Below, in pieces: positions 34,761-44,412 of a DNA stretch of 64,000 bases; position 1 is the stretch's first letter; the number at the start of each line of letters is the position of its first letter. The position numbers were made by a program, and so were the translations under genes. The DNA comes from Nitrincola lacisaponensis (GTDB taxonomy: Bacteria > Pseudomonadota > Gammaproteobacteria > Pseudomonadales > Balneatricaceae), in assembly GCF_000691225.1 (NCBI RefSeq), contig NZ_JMSZ01000032.1, positions 248,001 through 312,000 on the forward strand, in the 5' to 3' direction. The notes under the pieces were generated by a model. The model made no database searches. It was not told the origin of the DNA and was given only the letters and a program-made list of their open reading frames with translations.

Positions 34761-35894
34761 ATGACCAATATCAATGCGTACCAACCGAGCCTTTTGCGCA
34801 GTGGCGATGGCAAGCAGTCAGCTGTTGCAGCAAACCGCACGGGTTCCGGGCCGGTACTGAATCAGTTACAGACACAGATTCTGGAAACCCTGTCACAGCA
34901 TATACCGGGCATGAGCCTGGATGGCATGAAAAAGCTGGATGCCAACCAGTTTACACCTGAAAAAGTGGCTGAACGTATCAGCCAGTTTGTGGCCAATGGT
35001 ATGGAGCTGGCACGTGCGCGTGGCGAGTCTGAAGAGAAAATCCAGCAGCTCTATGACCGTGCCATGAAAGGTGTAGAACAGGGATTCCGTGAAGCAAAAG
35101 AAATTCTGAATGGGCTCGGGGTGTTGCAGGGCAAAATTGCAACTGATGTTGCACGCACAGAAGAGCTGACATTTGAAAAGCTGCGGGCGCTGTCACCGGA
35201 ACAGCGTACGGCAATGGAGATGGTCTCTCTGTCAGTCGCACAGCGGTACGAGCGAGCAGACAGCTTTGAGCTGAATATTACCACCCGTGAAGGAGATGAA
35301 GTTCGTATTCGCTTTGATCGCAGTGACAGTTTCCAATATGGCTTTGGAGCTGCCATGGACGGTCAGGGTAATGCCGCGATGGTGTTTGATATGAGTCGTA
35401 CACAAAGCTCCGGTTTTTCCTTTAGTGTGGAAGGCAACCTGAGTGTTGAAGAGATCGACGCAATTCAGAACCTGATACGTGATATCGGTCAGCTGGCGGA
35501 TGATTTCTTCAAAGGCGATGTACAGGGTGCGTTTGAGCAAGTCGGTGAATTAACACTGGATACAACCCAGCTCAGTGCATTCAGTTTAAGCCTGTCGCGT
35601 ACAGAGGTGCGCAGTGTTGCTGCTCAATATCAGCAAACGCAGCAGCTCACTGATGCAGATGCAGAAGAGCGTCCTGGTCGCCGACTGGGGCAATTGATGC
35701 AGCAGCTTAAAGAGCAGATCAACAGTCCATTACTGGCTTTTGTGGAGCAGCAGGTAGGTTTTGGCAAATCGCTGATGCAGTCGCTGGTAGAGCAGGATGT
35801 TCGATTCAAGCAGGCTGATGCGCCACAGCAGGCAAAATATCAGGATAATCTCGGGCGTTTATTGCAGACTCTGGATCAGACATCTGCTTCCTGA
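34761..35894 (+). CDS. DUF5610 domain protein
   Basis: A 377-residue protein without signal peptide or membrane helix. The DUF5610 block is near residues 60-125: FTPEKVAERISQFVANGMELA and KGVEQGFREAKEILNGLGVLQG. A beta-rich region follows (FELNITTREGDEVRIRFDRSDSF, SGFSFSVEGNLS), ending in a helical Gln-rich tail. Proteins of this type recur in marine gammaproteobacteria; function unknown. Ribosome site GAGGG lies 8 bases before the start. Convergent with the decarboxylase gene across a strong hairpin. Confidence 0.85.
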   Translation: MTNINAYQPSLLRSGDGKQSAVAANRTGSGPVLNQLQTQILETLSQHIPGMSLDGMKKLDANQFTPEKVAERISQFVANGMELARARGESEEKIQQLYDRAMKGVEQGFREAKEILNGLGVLQGKIATDVARTEELTFEKLRALSPEQRTAMEMVSLSVAQRYERADSFELNITTREGDEVRIRFDRSDSFQYGFGAAMDGQGNAAMVFDMSRTQSSGFSFSVEGNLSVEEIDAIQNLIRDIGQLADDFFKGDVQGAFEQVGELTLDTTQLSAFSLSLSRTEVRSVAAQYQQTQQLTDADAEERPGRRLGQLMQQLKEQINSPLLAFVEQQVGFGKSLMQSLVEQDVRFKQADAPQQAKYQDNLGRLLQTLDQTSAS

Positions 35895-35898
35895 ATAT

Positions 35899-35931
35899 CT
35901 GGACCGGCTTGCCGATTGCAAGCCGGTCCAG
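35899..35931. terminator. Bidirectional hairpin between convergent genes
   Basis: A 14-base perfect stem (CTGGACCGGCTTGC and its complement) encloses a 5-base loop between the DUF5610 and decarboxylase stop codons. It is GC-rich and placed to end both transcripts, although neither side has a long T-run. Confidence 0.7.
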
Positions 35932-35936
35932 GCACT

Positions 35937-38189
35937 TCAGTCTTTTACGACATCAATGAAGTAGGCGTCGCCTGTGGCGGTTTTTTCTCTCACCAATCCG
36001 TGTACATCGGTTTCAAAACCAGGGAACAGGGCGTTGAAATCGCGGGCAAACTGCAGGTAACGCACAATCGTCCGGTTGAAGCGTTCGCCTGGTACCAGGA
36101 GTGGAATCCCCGGTGGGTAAGGCGTGACCAGCATGGCGGTGACACGGCCTTCCAGCTCATCAATCGAAACACGCTCGACATCACGATGCGCCATGCGCGC
36201 CCAGGCATCCGCCGGGGTCATTGCAGGCTCGATATCTGACAGATACATTTCAGTCGTGATTTTGGCGACATCATAGGCTTTATACACCGAGTGGATCTGG
36301 TTACACAGATCCCGCAGGCCAATACGCTCATAGTTGGGATACTTCTGCGCAAATTCCGGCATGACGCGCCAGAGTGGGCAGTTGCGGTCATAGTCGTCCT
36401 TGAACTGCTGCAGTTCGGTCACCATGGAGTTCCAGCGCCCTTTGGTGATACCAATGGTGAACATGATAAAGAAGGAGTAAAGGCCGGTTTTTTCGATAAT
36501 AATACCGTGTTCCGCCAGGTAGCGGCTGACTATGGCAGCCGGAATGCCCTGTTCATCAAACTCACCGGCGAGGTTTAGCCCCGGTGTAATGATAGTGGCT
36601 TTGATCGGATCCAGCATGTTGAAGCCTGATTCGATTTCACCAAAGCCATGCCAGGTGTCGCCTGCATGAATGACCCAGTCGTCACGATCTCCGATGCCTT
36701 CTTCGGCCAGATAGTCTGGTCCCCAAACCTTGAACCACCAGTCACTGCCGAACTCTTCATCGACTTTGCGCATGGCACGGCGGAAATCCAGTGCTTCAAG
36801 AATCGACTCCTCAACCAGGGAATGTCCTCCTGGTGGCTCCATCATGGCAGCCGCGACATCACAGGATGCAATGATGGCGTACTGAGGACTGGTAGAGGAG
36901 TGCATCAGGTAGGACTCATTGAAACGGTGCGTATCCAGTTTGCGTGAGCTGGCGTCCTGAACCAGAATCTGGGATGCCTGTGACAGGCCTGCCAGCAGCT
37001 TATGCGTGGATTGAGTCGCGAACACCAGAGAGTTCTCTGAGCGTGGTCGATCCGCGCCGATAGCATGCATATCCTTGTAGAACTCGTGGAAGGAGGCGTG
37101 TGGCAGCCAGGCTTCATCAAAGTGCAGCGTGTCGATGGTGTCACCGAGCATGGACTTGATGGTTTCCACATTATACAACACCCCGTCGTAGGTACTTTGG
37201 GTAATGGTCAGAATACGGGGCTTTTTATTCAGCGCTTCGCGGGCGAACGGGTTCTGTTCGATTTTGCGCTGAATAGTCTCGGGGTCAAACTCGGATTTTG
37301 GAATCGGACCAATGATGCCGTAATGGTTACGGGTTGGCATCAGGAATACCGGAATGGCGCCGGTCATGATGATCGAGTGCAAAATCGATTTGTGGCAGTT
37401 ACGGTCCACGACCACTATGTCACCCGGGGCGACCGTTGAATGCCACACCACCTTGTTGGAGGTGGAGGTGCCGTTGGTGACAAAAAACAGGTGATCGGCA
37501 TTGAAAATACGTGCTGCATTGGACTCACTGGCAGATACTGGACCGGTGTGGTCCAGCAGCTGTCCCAGTTCTTCAACCGCATTGCAGACATCGGCACGCA
37601 GCAGGTTTTCGCCAAAGAACTGATGGAACATTTGCCCCACCGGGCTTTTCAGAAACGCAACACCGCCTGAATGACCGGGACAGTGCCAGGAATAGGAGCT
37701 GTCACTGGCATAGTCCATCAGCGCCTGGAAGAAGGGTGGCGCCAGATTTTCCAGGTATTTGCGTGCTTCACGAATGATGTGACGGGCAACAAACTCAGGC
37801 GTGTCTTCGAACATGTGAATGAAGCCATGCAGTTCACGCAGGATGTCATTCGGGATATGGCGTGATGTACGTGTCTCGCCATACAGAAACACTGGAATGT
37901 CAGCATTGCGTTTGCGGACTTCAATAATGAAATCACGTACTGCATTCAAGGCACAGCCAGAGGGGTCTTCACCGGCTTCGGCAAAGTCCTCGTCATCAAT
38001 CGACAGAATAAAGCAGGATGCGCGACTGGCTTGCTGGGCAAAGGAGGTCAGATCACCGTAGCTGGTGAAGCCTACAACCTCCATCCCTTCATTGCTGATG
38101 GCATGTGCAAGGTCACGGATACCGGAACCGGAGATGTTTTCAGAACGGAAATCTTCATCGATGATGATGACGGGAAAACGGAACTTCAT
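35937..38189 (-). CDS. Lysine/arginine/ornithine decarboxylase (LdcA-like, PLP fold type I)
   Basis: A 750-residue decarboxylase, close in length and sequence to Pseudomonas LdcA. An N-terminal receiver-like wing domain (FPVIIIDEDFRSENI ... IPVFLYGETRTS) is followed by the PLP domain. SWHCPGHSGGVAFLKSPVG, LFFVTNGTSTSNKVVWH and HFDEAWLPHASFHEFY precede the PLP-lysine motif ATQSTHKLLAGLSQAS. The C-terminal domain contains PYPPGIPLLVPGERF. It makes cadaverine, agmatine or putrescine; sequence alone does not settle which. Start 38189 matches the family. It is divergent from the ATP-grasp gene. Confidence 0.9.
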   Translation of the reverse strand: MKFRFPVIIIDEDFRSENISGSGIRDLAHAISNEGMEVVGFTSYGDLTSFAQQASRASCFILSIDDEDFAEAGEDPSGCALNAVRDFIIEVRKRNADIPVFLYGETRTSRHIPNDILRELHGFIHMFEDTPEFVARHIIREARKYLENLAPPFFQALMDYASDSSYSWHCPGHSGGVAFLKSPVGQMFHQFFGENLLRADVCNAVEELGQLLDHTGPVSASESNAARIFNADHLFFVTNGTSTSNKVVWHSTVAPGDIVVVDRNCHKSILHSIIMTGAIPVFLMPTRNHYGIIGPIPKSEFDPETIQRKIEQNPFAREALNKKPRILTITQSTYDGVLYNVETIKSMLGDTIDTLHFDEAWLPHASFHEFYKDMHAIGADRPRSENSLVFATQSTHKLLAGLSQASQILVQDASSRKLDTHRFNESYLMHSSTSPQYAIIASCDVAAAMMEPPGGHSLVEESILEALDFRRAMRKVDEEFGSDWWFKVWGPDYLAEEGIGDRDDWVIHAGDTWHGFGEIESGFNMLDPIKATIITPGLNLAGEFDEQGIPAAIVSRYLAEHGIIIEKTGLYSFFIMFTIGITKGRWNSMVTELQQFKDDYDRNCPLWRVMPEFAQKYPNYERIGLRDLCNQIHSVYKAYDVAKITTEMYLSDIEPAMTPADAWARMAHRDVERVSIDELEGRVTAMLVTPYPPGIPLLVPGERFNRTIVRYLQFARDFNALFPGFETDVHGLVREKTATGDAYFIDVVKD

Positions 38190-38390
38190 GAATGGCAGCC
38201 TGTGGTTCAAAGTGAGTGAAGATTGTCGCACCGGGGTGTGACAATGCTGTTGCGGGAGGCGCGTGGCCGGCTGATTCCTGCAAGCCACTATTGTAAGAGA
38301 TACGAGACTGTACGGCCAGTGCAAAAAATGATCGACGCCGTACAAAACTGGCAGTAAAATCCGCGCAATTCAACTACCGAATGATCCTGA

Positions 38391-39215
38391 ATGAAGCTCG
38401 TATCCTTTGATGCGTTTCGCACACTGCGTCTTTCTGGCGTGAGTATCCTCAAACCTGAAAACATGTTCCGACAAAAAGATGAAATTCTGGCTGCTGACTG
38501 GGTGCTTTTCCCGGAGTACTGGCAGGTGAATGCACTGGTGTTCGGACTGAAAAAGAAAATATTCCCCAGCTTGTCATCTTACTTGCTGGGACATAATAAA
38601 ATTGAGATGACGCGTGCTTTTCGTATGCTCATCCCCCAGCATACTCCTTCTACTGAGATTCATGCCAACACACCTTCACGTGCCGAAGCTGTTTGGGAGA
38701 TGATGGATCTGCCGTTCGTGGCCAAAATCCCCAAAAGCAGCATGGGGGAGGGGGTGTTCCTGATTGAAAACAGGGCTGACTGGAACGCATACCTGGCACG
38801 TACCGACGTGATCTATGCCCAGGAGTATCTGCCGATTGACCGGGATATGCGCATCATCATCGTGGGTAAACAGCTGGTTGCCGGTTATTGGCGACTACAG
38901 GGGGTGGATGGTTTTCATAACAACGTCTCGCGTGGCGGGCAGGTGGATGTGAGCCCGCTGCATCCGGCTGCGGTTTCGCTGGCGCTTGAACTGGCAGAAA
39001 AGCTGGATCTCGATCATGCCGGTTTCGATATTGCCATGGTGGGCGATCACCCTTATGTGTTGGAGTTTAATCGTCTCTTTGGTAATACCGGGTTGGCGGA
39101 TCTGCATGTTCGGGTGGCGGATGCCATCCAGCAGTATCTGAATAGTCAGGTGGAAAAAGATGATGATCCTCAGGACCCGGATCGACCCCAACCTCCATTG
39201 CCTATAGCAGTATAA
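38391..39215 (+). CDS. RimK-type ATP-grasp ligase-like protein
   Basis: A 274-residue ATP-grasp protein. The nucleotide loop is PFVAKIPKSSMGEGVFLI, followed by YAQEYLPIDRDMRIIIVGKQLV and the metal-binding C-terminal segment HAGFDIAMVGDHPYVLEFNRLFGNTG. The family joins amino acids to peptide or protein ends, or to small molecules. The N-terminal 60 residues differ from RimK. It is divergent from a lysine/arginine decarboxylase with a 200-base gap; a link through polyamine conjugation is only a guess. It ends before a bidirectional terminator. Confidence 0.88.
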   Translation: MKLVSFDAFRTLRLSGVSILKPENMFRQKDEILAADWVLFPEYWQVNALVFGLKKKIFPSLSSYLLGHNKIEMTRAFRMLIPQHTPSTEIHANTPSRAEAVWEMMDLPFVAKIPKSSMGEGVFLIENRADWNAYLARTDVIYAQEYLPIDRDMRIIIVGKQLVAGYWRLQGVDGFHNNVSRGGQVDVSPLHPAAVSLALELAEKLDLDHAGFDIAMVGDHPYVLEFNRLFGNTGLADLHVRVADAIQQYLNSQVEKDDDPQDPDRPQPPLPIAV

Positions 39216-39237
39216 AAAGCAGGCATGGCATAAAAAA

Positions 39238-39261
39238 ACAGGGCGCTTTAAAGCGCCCTGT
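39238..39261. terminator. Bidirectional terminator between ATP-grasp gene and htpX
   Basis: A 24-base perfect palindrome, with arms ACAGGGCGCTTT and AAAGCGCCCTGT, is preceded by an A-run and followed by TTGTATTTT. It works on paper as an intrinsic terminator in both directions. Confidence 0.9.
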
Positions 39262-39278
39262 TGTATTTTCTGTGCTGA

Positions 39279-40163
39279 TCAGCGATTACGCTGCATCAGG
39301 GCAGCAATACGGTCATCAAGCGGTGGGTGGGTAGACAGCATGCGCATCAGGCCGTCCTTGAGATGGCTGTTAATACCGAACGCCAGCATCTGGTCCGGCA
39401 TCTGATCGGGGATGCCCTGTTCTGCCTTGAGGCGTTGCAGTGCGCTGATCATGGCGGCAGGGCTGGCCAGGGTGGCTCCGGCTTCATCGGCACGGTATTC
39501 GCGTCGGCGAGAGAACCAGGCCACAATGACGGATGCCAGAATGCCAAAGATGATGTCAAATACAAACACCGTGACAAAGTAGCCAATGCCACGACCGCTG
39601 CTCTGGCCACGATTAATGAAGCTGTCGACCAGGTGTGCAGCGATGCGCGCAAAGAACATCACAAAGGTGTTCACTACACCCTGAATCAGCGACAGGGTAA
39701 CCATATCACCATTGGCGACATGGCCAATTTCGTGTGCCAGTACTGCACGTATCTCTTCCGGACGAAAGCGCTGCATCAATCCGGCGCTGACCGCTACCAG
39801 TGCATCATTTTTGTTCCAGCCGGTGGCAAATGCATTGGACTGTTGGGCCGGGAAAATACCAACTTCGGGCATTTTAATCCCGGCTTTGGCTGAAAGTTCA
39901 GCCACTGTTTCCAGCAACCAGCGCTCTTCAGCATTGCGTGGCTGGCTGATGATCTGTGTCTGGGTTGCCCGTTTCGCCATGAATTTGGACAAAAACAGTG
40001 AAATAAAAGAGCCGGTAAAGCCGAATACTGCACAGAATATCAGCAGCGATATCATGTTCAGACCGCTGCCCTCAAGGTAGTGTCCGACACCCAGCAGGTT
40101 CAGGGTGATGCTGGCCACGAAGATCACGGCCAGGTTAGTCCCCAGAAAAAGTAAAATTCTCAT
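39279..40163 (-). CDS. htpX: Membrane zinc protease HtpX
   Basis: A 294-residue M48 metalloprotease of the inner membrane that degrades damaged membrane proteins. The zinc motif HEIGH ([13 protein letters not shown]) is near residue 140, the third ligand Glu is in [10 protein letters not shown], and four hydrophobic segments are present (two N-terminal, two in the middle). The end [13 protein letters not shown] is typical. Sequence length and order match E. coli HtpX. It converges on the ATP-grasp gene across a terminator. Confidence 0.97.
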   Translation of the reverse strand: MRILLFLGTNLAVIFVASITLNLLGVGHYLEGSGLNMISLLIFCAVFGFTGSFISLFLSKFMAKRATQTQIISQPRNAEERWLLETVAELSAKAGIKMPEVGIFPAQQSNAFATGWNKNDALVAVSAGLMQRFRPEEIRAVLAHEIGHVANGDMVTLSLIQGVVNTFVMFFARIAAHLVDSFINRGQSSGRGIGYFVTVFVFDIIFGILASVIVAWFSRRREYRADEAGATLASPAAMISALQRLKAEQGIPDQMPDQMLAFGINSHLKDGLMRMLSTHPPLDDRIAALMQRNR

Positions 40164-40284
40164 AGTTGTTGGTTTCCATGATGATCAACAGGTTTAAATT
40201 TGTAACTTAGATGGGGGTGGCTGTAGAAAGTTTCAAGCCTTGCAGAGGATGTCGGCACGCGTCAGGCATGCCGACAGGGTTGTA

Positions 40285-40653
40285 TCAGAGGTTGGCAACC
40301 TGAGTTTCGATGGCAGTACGCAGCTCTTGGTAGGGCTCCAGATTTTCAGGGCGGAAAAACAGTTTGTAATATTGACGCTCAGCGACCTGATTGTGGTGTT
40401 TGCTCTGATCATCGTGCGACAGCGCGTACAAATAGCTCATCTGCAGATGTACCACTGCGGTGTGCATTGGCAGCTCAATCGGACGCTGATCCAGATCATA
40501 GCGAATCTTGGTTTCTTTCAGCGTGTAAAATGAAGCTTCCGCAACCTGGTCCAGATTGAGCAGGAAGTTGGAAGTGACGGGCACAATATGGCGTTTATCA
40601 ATGCCATTGTGCTGCATAAAAATACCGCTGTTCTTTTTGATTTTGATAAACAT
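40285..40653 (-). CDS. Hypothetical protein
   Basis: A 122-residue soluble protein I cannot place in a family. It starts MFIKIKKNSGIFMQHNGIDK and has a beta-strand-like N-terminus, then a helical region with many Tyr, His and Gln (HDDQSKHHNQVAERQYYKLFF). A GGAAAG ribosome site lies upstream, and the gene fills the gap between htpX and alaA in the same orientation, supporting real coding. No membrane segment or signal peptide. Confidence 0.65.
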   Translation of the reverse strand: MFIKIKKNSGIFMQHNGIDKRHIVPVTSNFLLNLDQVAEASFYTLKETKIRYDLDQRPIELPMHTAVVHLQMSYLYALSHDDQSKHHNQVAERQYYKLFFRPENLEPYQELRTAIETQVANL

Positions 40654-40717
40654 AGAGGTGTCTTTCCTGAGTTGATCCTGTTACTGACAAGTATAGCCTG
40701 AGTTGGTGGCAAATGGA

Positions 40718-41932
40718 TTACTGCTCATAGGTTTTCAGGAAGGCTGCAATGCGATCAATCGCCTCACTGAGCAGATCAATCGATGGCAGGAATACCAGAC
40801 GGAAGTGCTGGGTATCATCCAGATTGAAACCGCTGCCCTGTACGACCAGCACTTTCTGCTGTTGTAACAGATCCAGTGCAAATTTTTCGTCATTTTTGAT
40901 GGGATACATGGCCGGGTCGAGTTTCGGAAACAGGTAAAGGGCGCCTTTGGGTTTGACACAGCTCACCCCGGGAATGGCGTTCAGCATCCGGTGTGCCAGT
41001 TCCATCTGTTCATGCAGGCGACCACCGGGCACGATCAACTCGTTGATGCTTTGATAGCCGCCCAGCGCTGTCTGGATAGCATACTGTGCCGGTACATTGG
41101 CACACAAACGCATGCTGGCGAGCATGTCCAGACCTTCAATGTAGTCTCTGGCACGGTGTTTAGGGCCACTGATGATCATCCAGCCGGAGCGGAATCCCGC
41201 AGCACGGTAGGTTTTAGACAGACCGTTAAAGGTCAGGCACAACACATCGTCTGCAAGCGACGCCAGTGAAACATGCTCGGCACCGTTGTAGAGAATCTTG
41301 TCGTAGATTTCGTCAGCAAAAACAATCAGGTTGTGCTCACGGGCCAACTCCAGAATTTGCAGCAGCAGGGATTCAGGGTAGAGGGCGCCGGTTGGGTTGT
41401 TCGGATTGATCACCACGATGCCGCGTGTATGTTCGGTGATTTTGCTGCGAATATCTTCGATGTCCGGGAACCATTCATTCGCCTCATCACAACGGTAGTG
41501 TACCGGTGTGCCACCTGACAGGCTGACTGCAGCAGTCCAGAGCGGGTAGTCCGGGGTGGGTATCAGCATCTCGTCATTGTCATTCAGCAGACCCTGCATC
41601 GCCATGACAATCAGCTCTGACACACCATTACCTATGTAGATATCTTCCAGTGTGACCTGTTTGATCGATTTGCGCTGGCATTCATGCATCACTGCCTTGC
41701 GCGCAGAAAAGACACCCTTGGAGTCGCAATAGCCCTGGGATTCCGGCAGGTTATGGATGACGTCCTGAACAATCTCTTCAGGTGCATTAAACCCCCAGGG
41801 GGCCGGGTTGCCTATATTGAGCTTGAGGATACGATGCCCCTCATCTTCCAGGCGCTTGGCTTCCTGCATGACGGGGCCACGAATGTCATAGCAGACGTTG
41901 ATCAGTTTGTTGGATTTACGAATAACGGGCAT
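40718..41932 (-). CDS. alaA: Alanine-synthesising aminotransferase AlaA
   Basis: A 404-residue fold-type I aminotransferase matching E. coli AlaA (glutamate-pyruvate transaminase). Features include [13 protein letters not shown], the Asn in [24 protein letters not shown], the PLP-lysine segment [20 protein letters not shown], and the C-terminal Arg region HFRLVFLPS. It makes alanine from pyruvate and glutamate. Start 41932 ([10 protein letters not shown]) has AGGA upstream; the longer frame to 41956 is less likely. Confidence 0.95.
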   Translation of the reverse strand: MPVIRKSNKLINVCYDIRGPVMQEAKRLEDEGHRILKLNIGNPAPWGFNAPEEIVQDVIHNLPESQGYCDSKGVFSARKAVMHECQRKSIKQVTLEDIYIGNGVSELIVMAMQGLLNDNDEMLIPTPDYPLWTAAVSLSGGTPVHYRCDEANEWFPDIEDIRSKITEHTRGIVVINPNNPTGALYPESLLLQILELAREHNLIVFADEIYDKILYNGAEHVSLASLADDVLCLTFNGLSKTYRAAGFRSGWMIISGPKHRARDYIEGLDMLASMRLCANVPAQYAIQTALGGYQSINELIVPGGRLHEQMELAHRMLNAIPGVSCVKPKGALYLFPKLDPAMYPIKNDEKFALDLLQQQKVLVVQGSGFNLDDTQHFRLVFLPSIDLLSEAIDRIAAFLKTYEQ

Positions 41933-42082
41933 GATGATGATCCTGCGCTCCATCAAAGGCGCTGTGACGTAGAAACTAAGGAGGGCCGGACGGCTGGCCC
42001 GAGGGCGACTATGATACGCGCTGGTGGCCTAAATTCAATGTCCGCAGGGGCTTTGTCAACGAAAATCCAGGGAGTTTTTCAG

Positions 42083-42496
42083 ATGACTGACTCAATCCGA
42101 TCCAAAGTGAAAAAAACAGACCAGCAATGGCAAGCAGAATTGACGCCGGAGCAGTATTACATTTGCCGTCAGAAGGGCACAGAGCGGCCAGGCTCCGGTG
42201 AGTATGATCAGTTTGATGCGCCAGGGCAGTATCACTGTGTGTGTTGTGGTGAGGTACTATTCGATTCGGCGCACAAGTTTGATGCTGGATGTGGCTGGCC
42301 CAGTTTCTGGCAACCCGTCAGCGAATCTGCCTTGAATGCTTATCGTGATACATCTCATGGCATGATCCGTACAGAGGTTACCTGTTCGGGGTGTGAGGCG
42401 CATTTGGGACATGTGTTTGATGACGGGCCTGAGCCCACCGGATTGCGTTACTGTATCAACTCGGTGGCACTCAGATTTGTTGCACGGAGCGCCTAG
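42083..42496 (+). CDS. msrB: Peptide methionine-R-sulfoxide reductase
   Basis: A 137-residue MsrB that repairs methionine-R-sulfoxide in proteins with thioredoxin. Two CxxC zinc pairs are present ([26 protein letters not shown]), and the catalytic Cys is in [11 protein letters not shown]. The start at 42083 follows GGGAG; a much longer in-frame extension from 41684 overlaps alaA on the other strand and is rejected. Its last four bases overlap the convergent yajG gene. Confidence 0.97.
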   Translation: MTDSIRSKVKKTDQQWQAELTPEQYYICRQKGTERPGSGEYDQFDAPGQYHCVCCGEVLFDSAHKFDAGCGWPSFWQPVSESALNAYRDTSHGMIRTEVTCSGCEAHLGHVFDDGPEPTGLRYCINSVALRFVARSA

Positions 42497-43068
42497 CGCG
42501 CTCCGGCGATCAAAAAGCGGGTGAATTCCGGGTCGTTGAAGGCCTCGAACAGCACGTCACTGGCCAGAGCATTCACAAATTCGCGGGTTTTCTGCTCACT
42601 GGGCGTACGCAGTACCTCTTCGCGTCTGTCTGCTTCAAAACGTCCACGGTATTGGCGCTGACCATCGACTACTTGCAGGCTGATGTGCATCTCTCCAATC
42701 AGTTCACGACGAACGCCATCACTGCGCAGGTGGTAGGTGAGATTCTCGAGAGTCAGTGTCAGTTGGGCGTTGGCATGATTTCCGGTCACTACACCCATGC
42801 GCTCAAGTGTGCGGTTGGTTGCCTGCTGCAGCTCCTGGTGAACATTATCGGTAATCCAGACCGGCACCTCGTTGCCCAGTCGATCCGCAACAGTGCCAAT
42901 TTTCAGTTGTCGTGAGGGGTAGTTGACTGTGACTCTCACAGGCATTGCCTGGGGTAGCCGGGGCGCGGAAACCACTTCAGGTTGCAGATTGATACGTTGT
43001 GGCATGGGACCAGAGCAACCGACCACCAGAGTCAGTATAAGCAACAGAGGGAACAGACTAATCAAGCG
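42493..43068 (-). CDS. yajG: YajG-family lipoprotein
   Basis: A 191-residue lipoprotein with signal sequence [19 protein letters not shown] (lipobox VVGC, Cys near residue 19). The YajG domain follows: [24 protein letters not shown] and [22 protein letters not shown]. Role unknown, possibly outer-membrane. Start is GTG 43068, preceded by GAGAGG nine bases upstream; a TTG at 43092 overlaps the syd stop and has no ribosome site. It follows syd with 16 bases between, so the two are likely co-transcribed. Confidence 0.88.
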   Translation of the reverse strand, partial: RLISLFPLLLILTLVVGCSGPMPQRINLQPEVVSAPRLPQAMPVRVTVNYPSRQLKIGTVADRLGNEVPVWITDNVHQELQQATNRTLERMGVVTGNHANAQLTLTLENLTYHLRSDGVRRELIGEMHISLQVVDGQRQYRGRFEADRREEVLRTPSEQKTREFVNALASDVLFEAFNDPEFTRFLIAGAR

Positions 43069-43084
43069 CACAGCAAAGTACCTC

Positions 43085-43654
43085 TCAGTCAAAGGGTAAG
43101 GGATCGAGTGTTAGCAGAAAGTCTGCCAAAGAGTCGGCCAGGCGTTGATGGGGTGGCTTGCCGGGTGCTTCAAGCCAGATGCTGCCATCTGCATTGTCCA
43201 GACTCAGTATCAGATTACCATCCGGCAGGGTGACTGCAAAGAACAGTGTCAGGGGCAGGCGTCGACGACGCTTCTCCAGCGCATGGCCTATCAGGTTTGC
43301 TCGCAGGCGCTCCAGATCTTCCGGGTTCCAGACCTGCAGGAGTGACAGCTCACCCTGGGCAGCACGCGCGGGCAGGGGGTCGGACCAGTAACGACTGTAA
43401 TAATCGCCAATATCCGGGTGAATGTCTGTTTCCAGCGCCTCACTTAAACGGTCGAACATATCGTTTACAGCGGTCTGCCGTACAGGCTTCCACAGTGTCA
43501 TGACACCTTCGTCAGCCTCCTGCTGCCAGCAAGGGCTGGGCCATTCGGGGTCGAAGGGGAGTTGAGGCCAGCCATCATTGGCACAGCTTTCTGTCAGGCG
43601 TTGTACAAAACTATCCAGCGCCAGAGTAACAGGTGAAAGGGTTTCAGCAGACAT
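43085..43654 (-). CDS. syd: SecY-interacting protein Syd
   Basis: A 189-residue cytoplasmic protein of the Syd family. Conserved stretches are WPSPCW, DIHPDIGDYYSRYWSDPLPA, GELSLLQVWNPEDLERLRANLIGHALEKRRRRLPLTLFFA and LADSLADFLLTLDPL. Syd binds the SecY translocon and is thought to help quality control of the SecYEG complex. Start 43654 matches the family; the longer frame to 43750 is not supported. Upstream are 283 bases of noncoding DNA that hold the next tRNA promoter. Confidence 0.93.
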   Translation of the reverse strand: MSAETLSPVTLALDSFVQRLTESCANDGWPQLPFDPEWPSPCWQQEADEGVMTLWKPVRQTAVNDMFDRLSEALETDIHPDIGDYYSRYWSDPLPARAAQGELSLLQVWNPEDLERLRANLIGHALEKRRRRLPLTLFFAVTLPDGNLILSLDNADGSIWLEAPGKPPHQRLADSLADFLLTLDPLPFD

Positions 43655-43844
43655 CGGGTGACTATTCCTCCGCAGTGTGGGTCGACGACACTTTAGCGGA
43701 TGCCCGGTTTGCCCGCCAGCCTGACGAGGGCAGAAGGTTTTCGAAGTCACTATTGATCAGCTATTGAGATCCACTATACTGGTGATGCGGCGATGAAGTT
43801 TCTGAGTCAATTGAAAAAAATCTGAATTTTTTTCGATGAAGGGT

Positions 43845-43872
43845 TTGACAAAGGTTAGAATTTCATTAGAAT
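43845..43872 (+). promoter_or_regulatory. Sigma-70 promoter of the Asp/Val tRNA operon
   Basis: A perfect -35 TTGACA (43845-43850) and TAGAAT (43867-43872) are separated by 16 bases, about 65 bases before the first tRNA-Asp. The upstream 43800-43840 is A/T-rich, like an UP element. Confidence 0.85.
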
Positions 43873-43937
43873 TCGCACCTCGTTACGGGATGCAACGCAG
43901 CGGACCGAAACGAATGCAAAAGCAATGAATGACGCGT

Positions 43938-44014
43938 GGAGCGGTAGTTCAGTTGGTTAGAATACCTGCCTGTCACGCAGGGGGTCGCGGGTTCGAGTCC
44001 CGTCCGTTCCGCCA
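43938..44014 (+). tRNA. tRNA-Asp (anticodon GTC), copy 1
   Basis: A 77-nt cloverleaf with acceptor GGAGCGG/CCGTTCC, anticodon stem CCTGC/GCAGG, anticodon GTC at 43972-43974 and CCA encoded. Confidence 0.98.
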
Positions 44015-44042
44015 ACCGTCATCATTGAGTGCGACACGTTTT

Positions 44043-44118
44043 GGGCGAATAGCTCAGTTGGGAGAGCACCTGCCTTACAAGCAGGGGGTCGGGGGTTCGA
44101 ACCCCTCTTCGCCCACCA
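44043..44118 (+). tRNA. tRNA-Val (anticodon TAC), copy 1
   Basis: A 76-nt cloverleaf with acceptor GGGCGAA/TTCGCCC, anticodon TAC at 44076-44078 and CCA encoded. Confidence 0.98.
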
Positions 44119-44122
44119 AAAC

Positions 44123-44199
44123 GGAGTGGTAGTTCAGTTGGTTAGAATACCTGCCTGTCACGCAGGGGGTCGCGGGTTCGAGTCCCGTCCATTCCGCCA
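44123..44199 (+). tRNA. tRNA-Asp (anticodon GTC), copy 2 with compensatory acceptor change
   Basis: As copy 1, but the acceptor is GGAGTGG/CCATTCC: the fifth pair is T-A instead of C-G. Anticodon GTC at 44157-44159. It begins 5 bases after the first tRNA-Val. Confidence 0.98.
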
Positions 44200-44228
44200 C
44201 TTTTGCAGACACAGCGTTAACACGTTAT

Positions 44229-44304
44229 GGGCGAATAGCTCAGTTGGGAGAGCACCTGCCTTACAAGCAGGGGGTCGGGGGTTCGAACCCCTCTTCGCCC
44301 ACCA
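44229..44304 (+). tRNA. tRNA-Val (anticodon TAC), copy 2
   Basis: Identical to the first tRNA-Val. Anticodon TAC at 44262-44264, CCA encoded. Confidence 0.98.
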
Positions 44305-44308
44305 TAAC

Positions 44309-44385
44309 GGAGCGGTAGTTCAGTTGGTTAGAATACCTGCCTGTCACGCAGGGGGTCGCGGGTTCGAGTCCCGTCCGTTCCGCCA
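44309..44385 (+). tRNA. tRNA-Asp (anticodon GTC), copy 3
   Basis: Identical to copy 1. Anticodon GTC at 44343-44345. No terminator is seen after it, and the next gene starts 28 bases on, so read-through is possible. Confidence 0.98.
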
Positions 44386-44412
44386 TTTTCTCGAGACATC
44401 TTCCTGGTTGCC

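Noticed and set aside
41684-42082. Long N-terminal extension of MsrB
   Set aside because: It is antisense to alaA, has no MsrB similarity, and a ribosome site marks ATG 42083.
43938-44385. Regularly spaced repeats resembling a CRISPR array
   Set aside because: The repeats fold as tRNA-Asp and tRNA-Val with encoded CCA; no cas genes are present.
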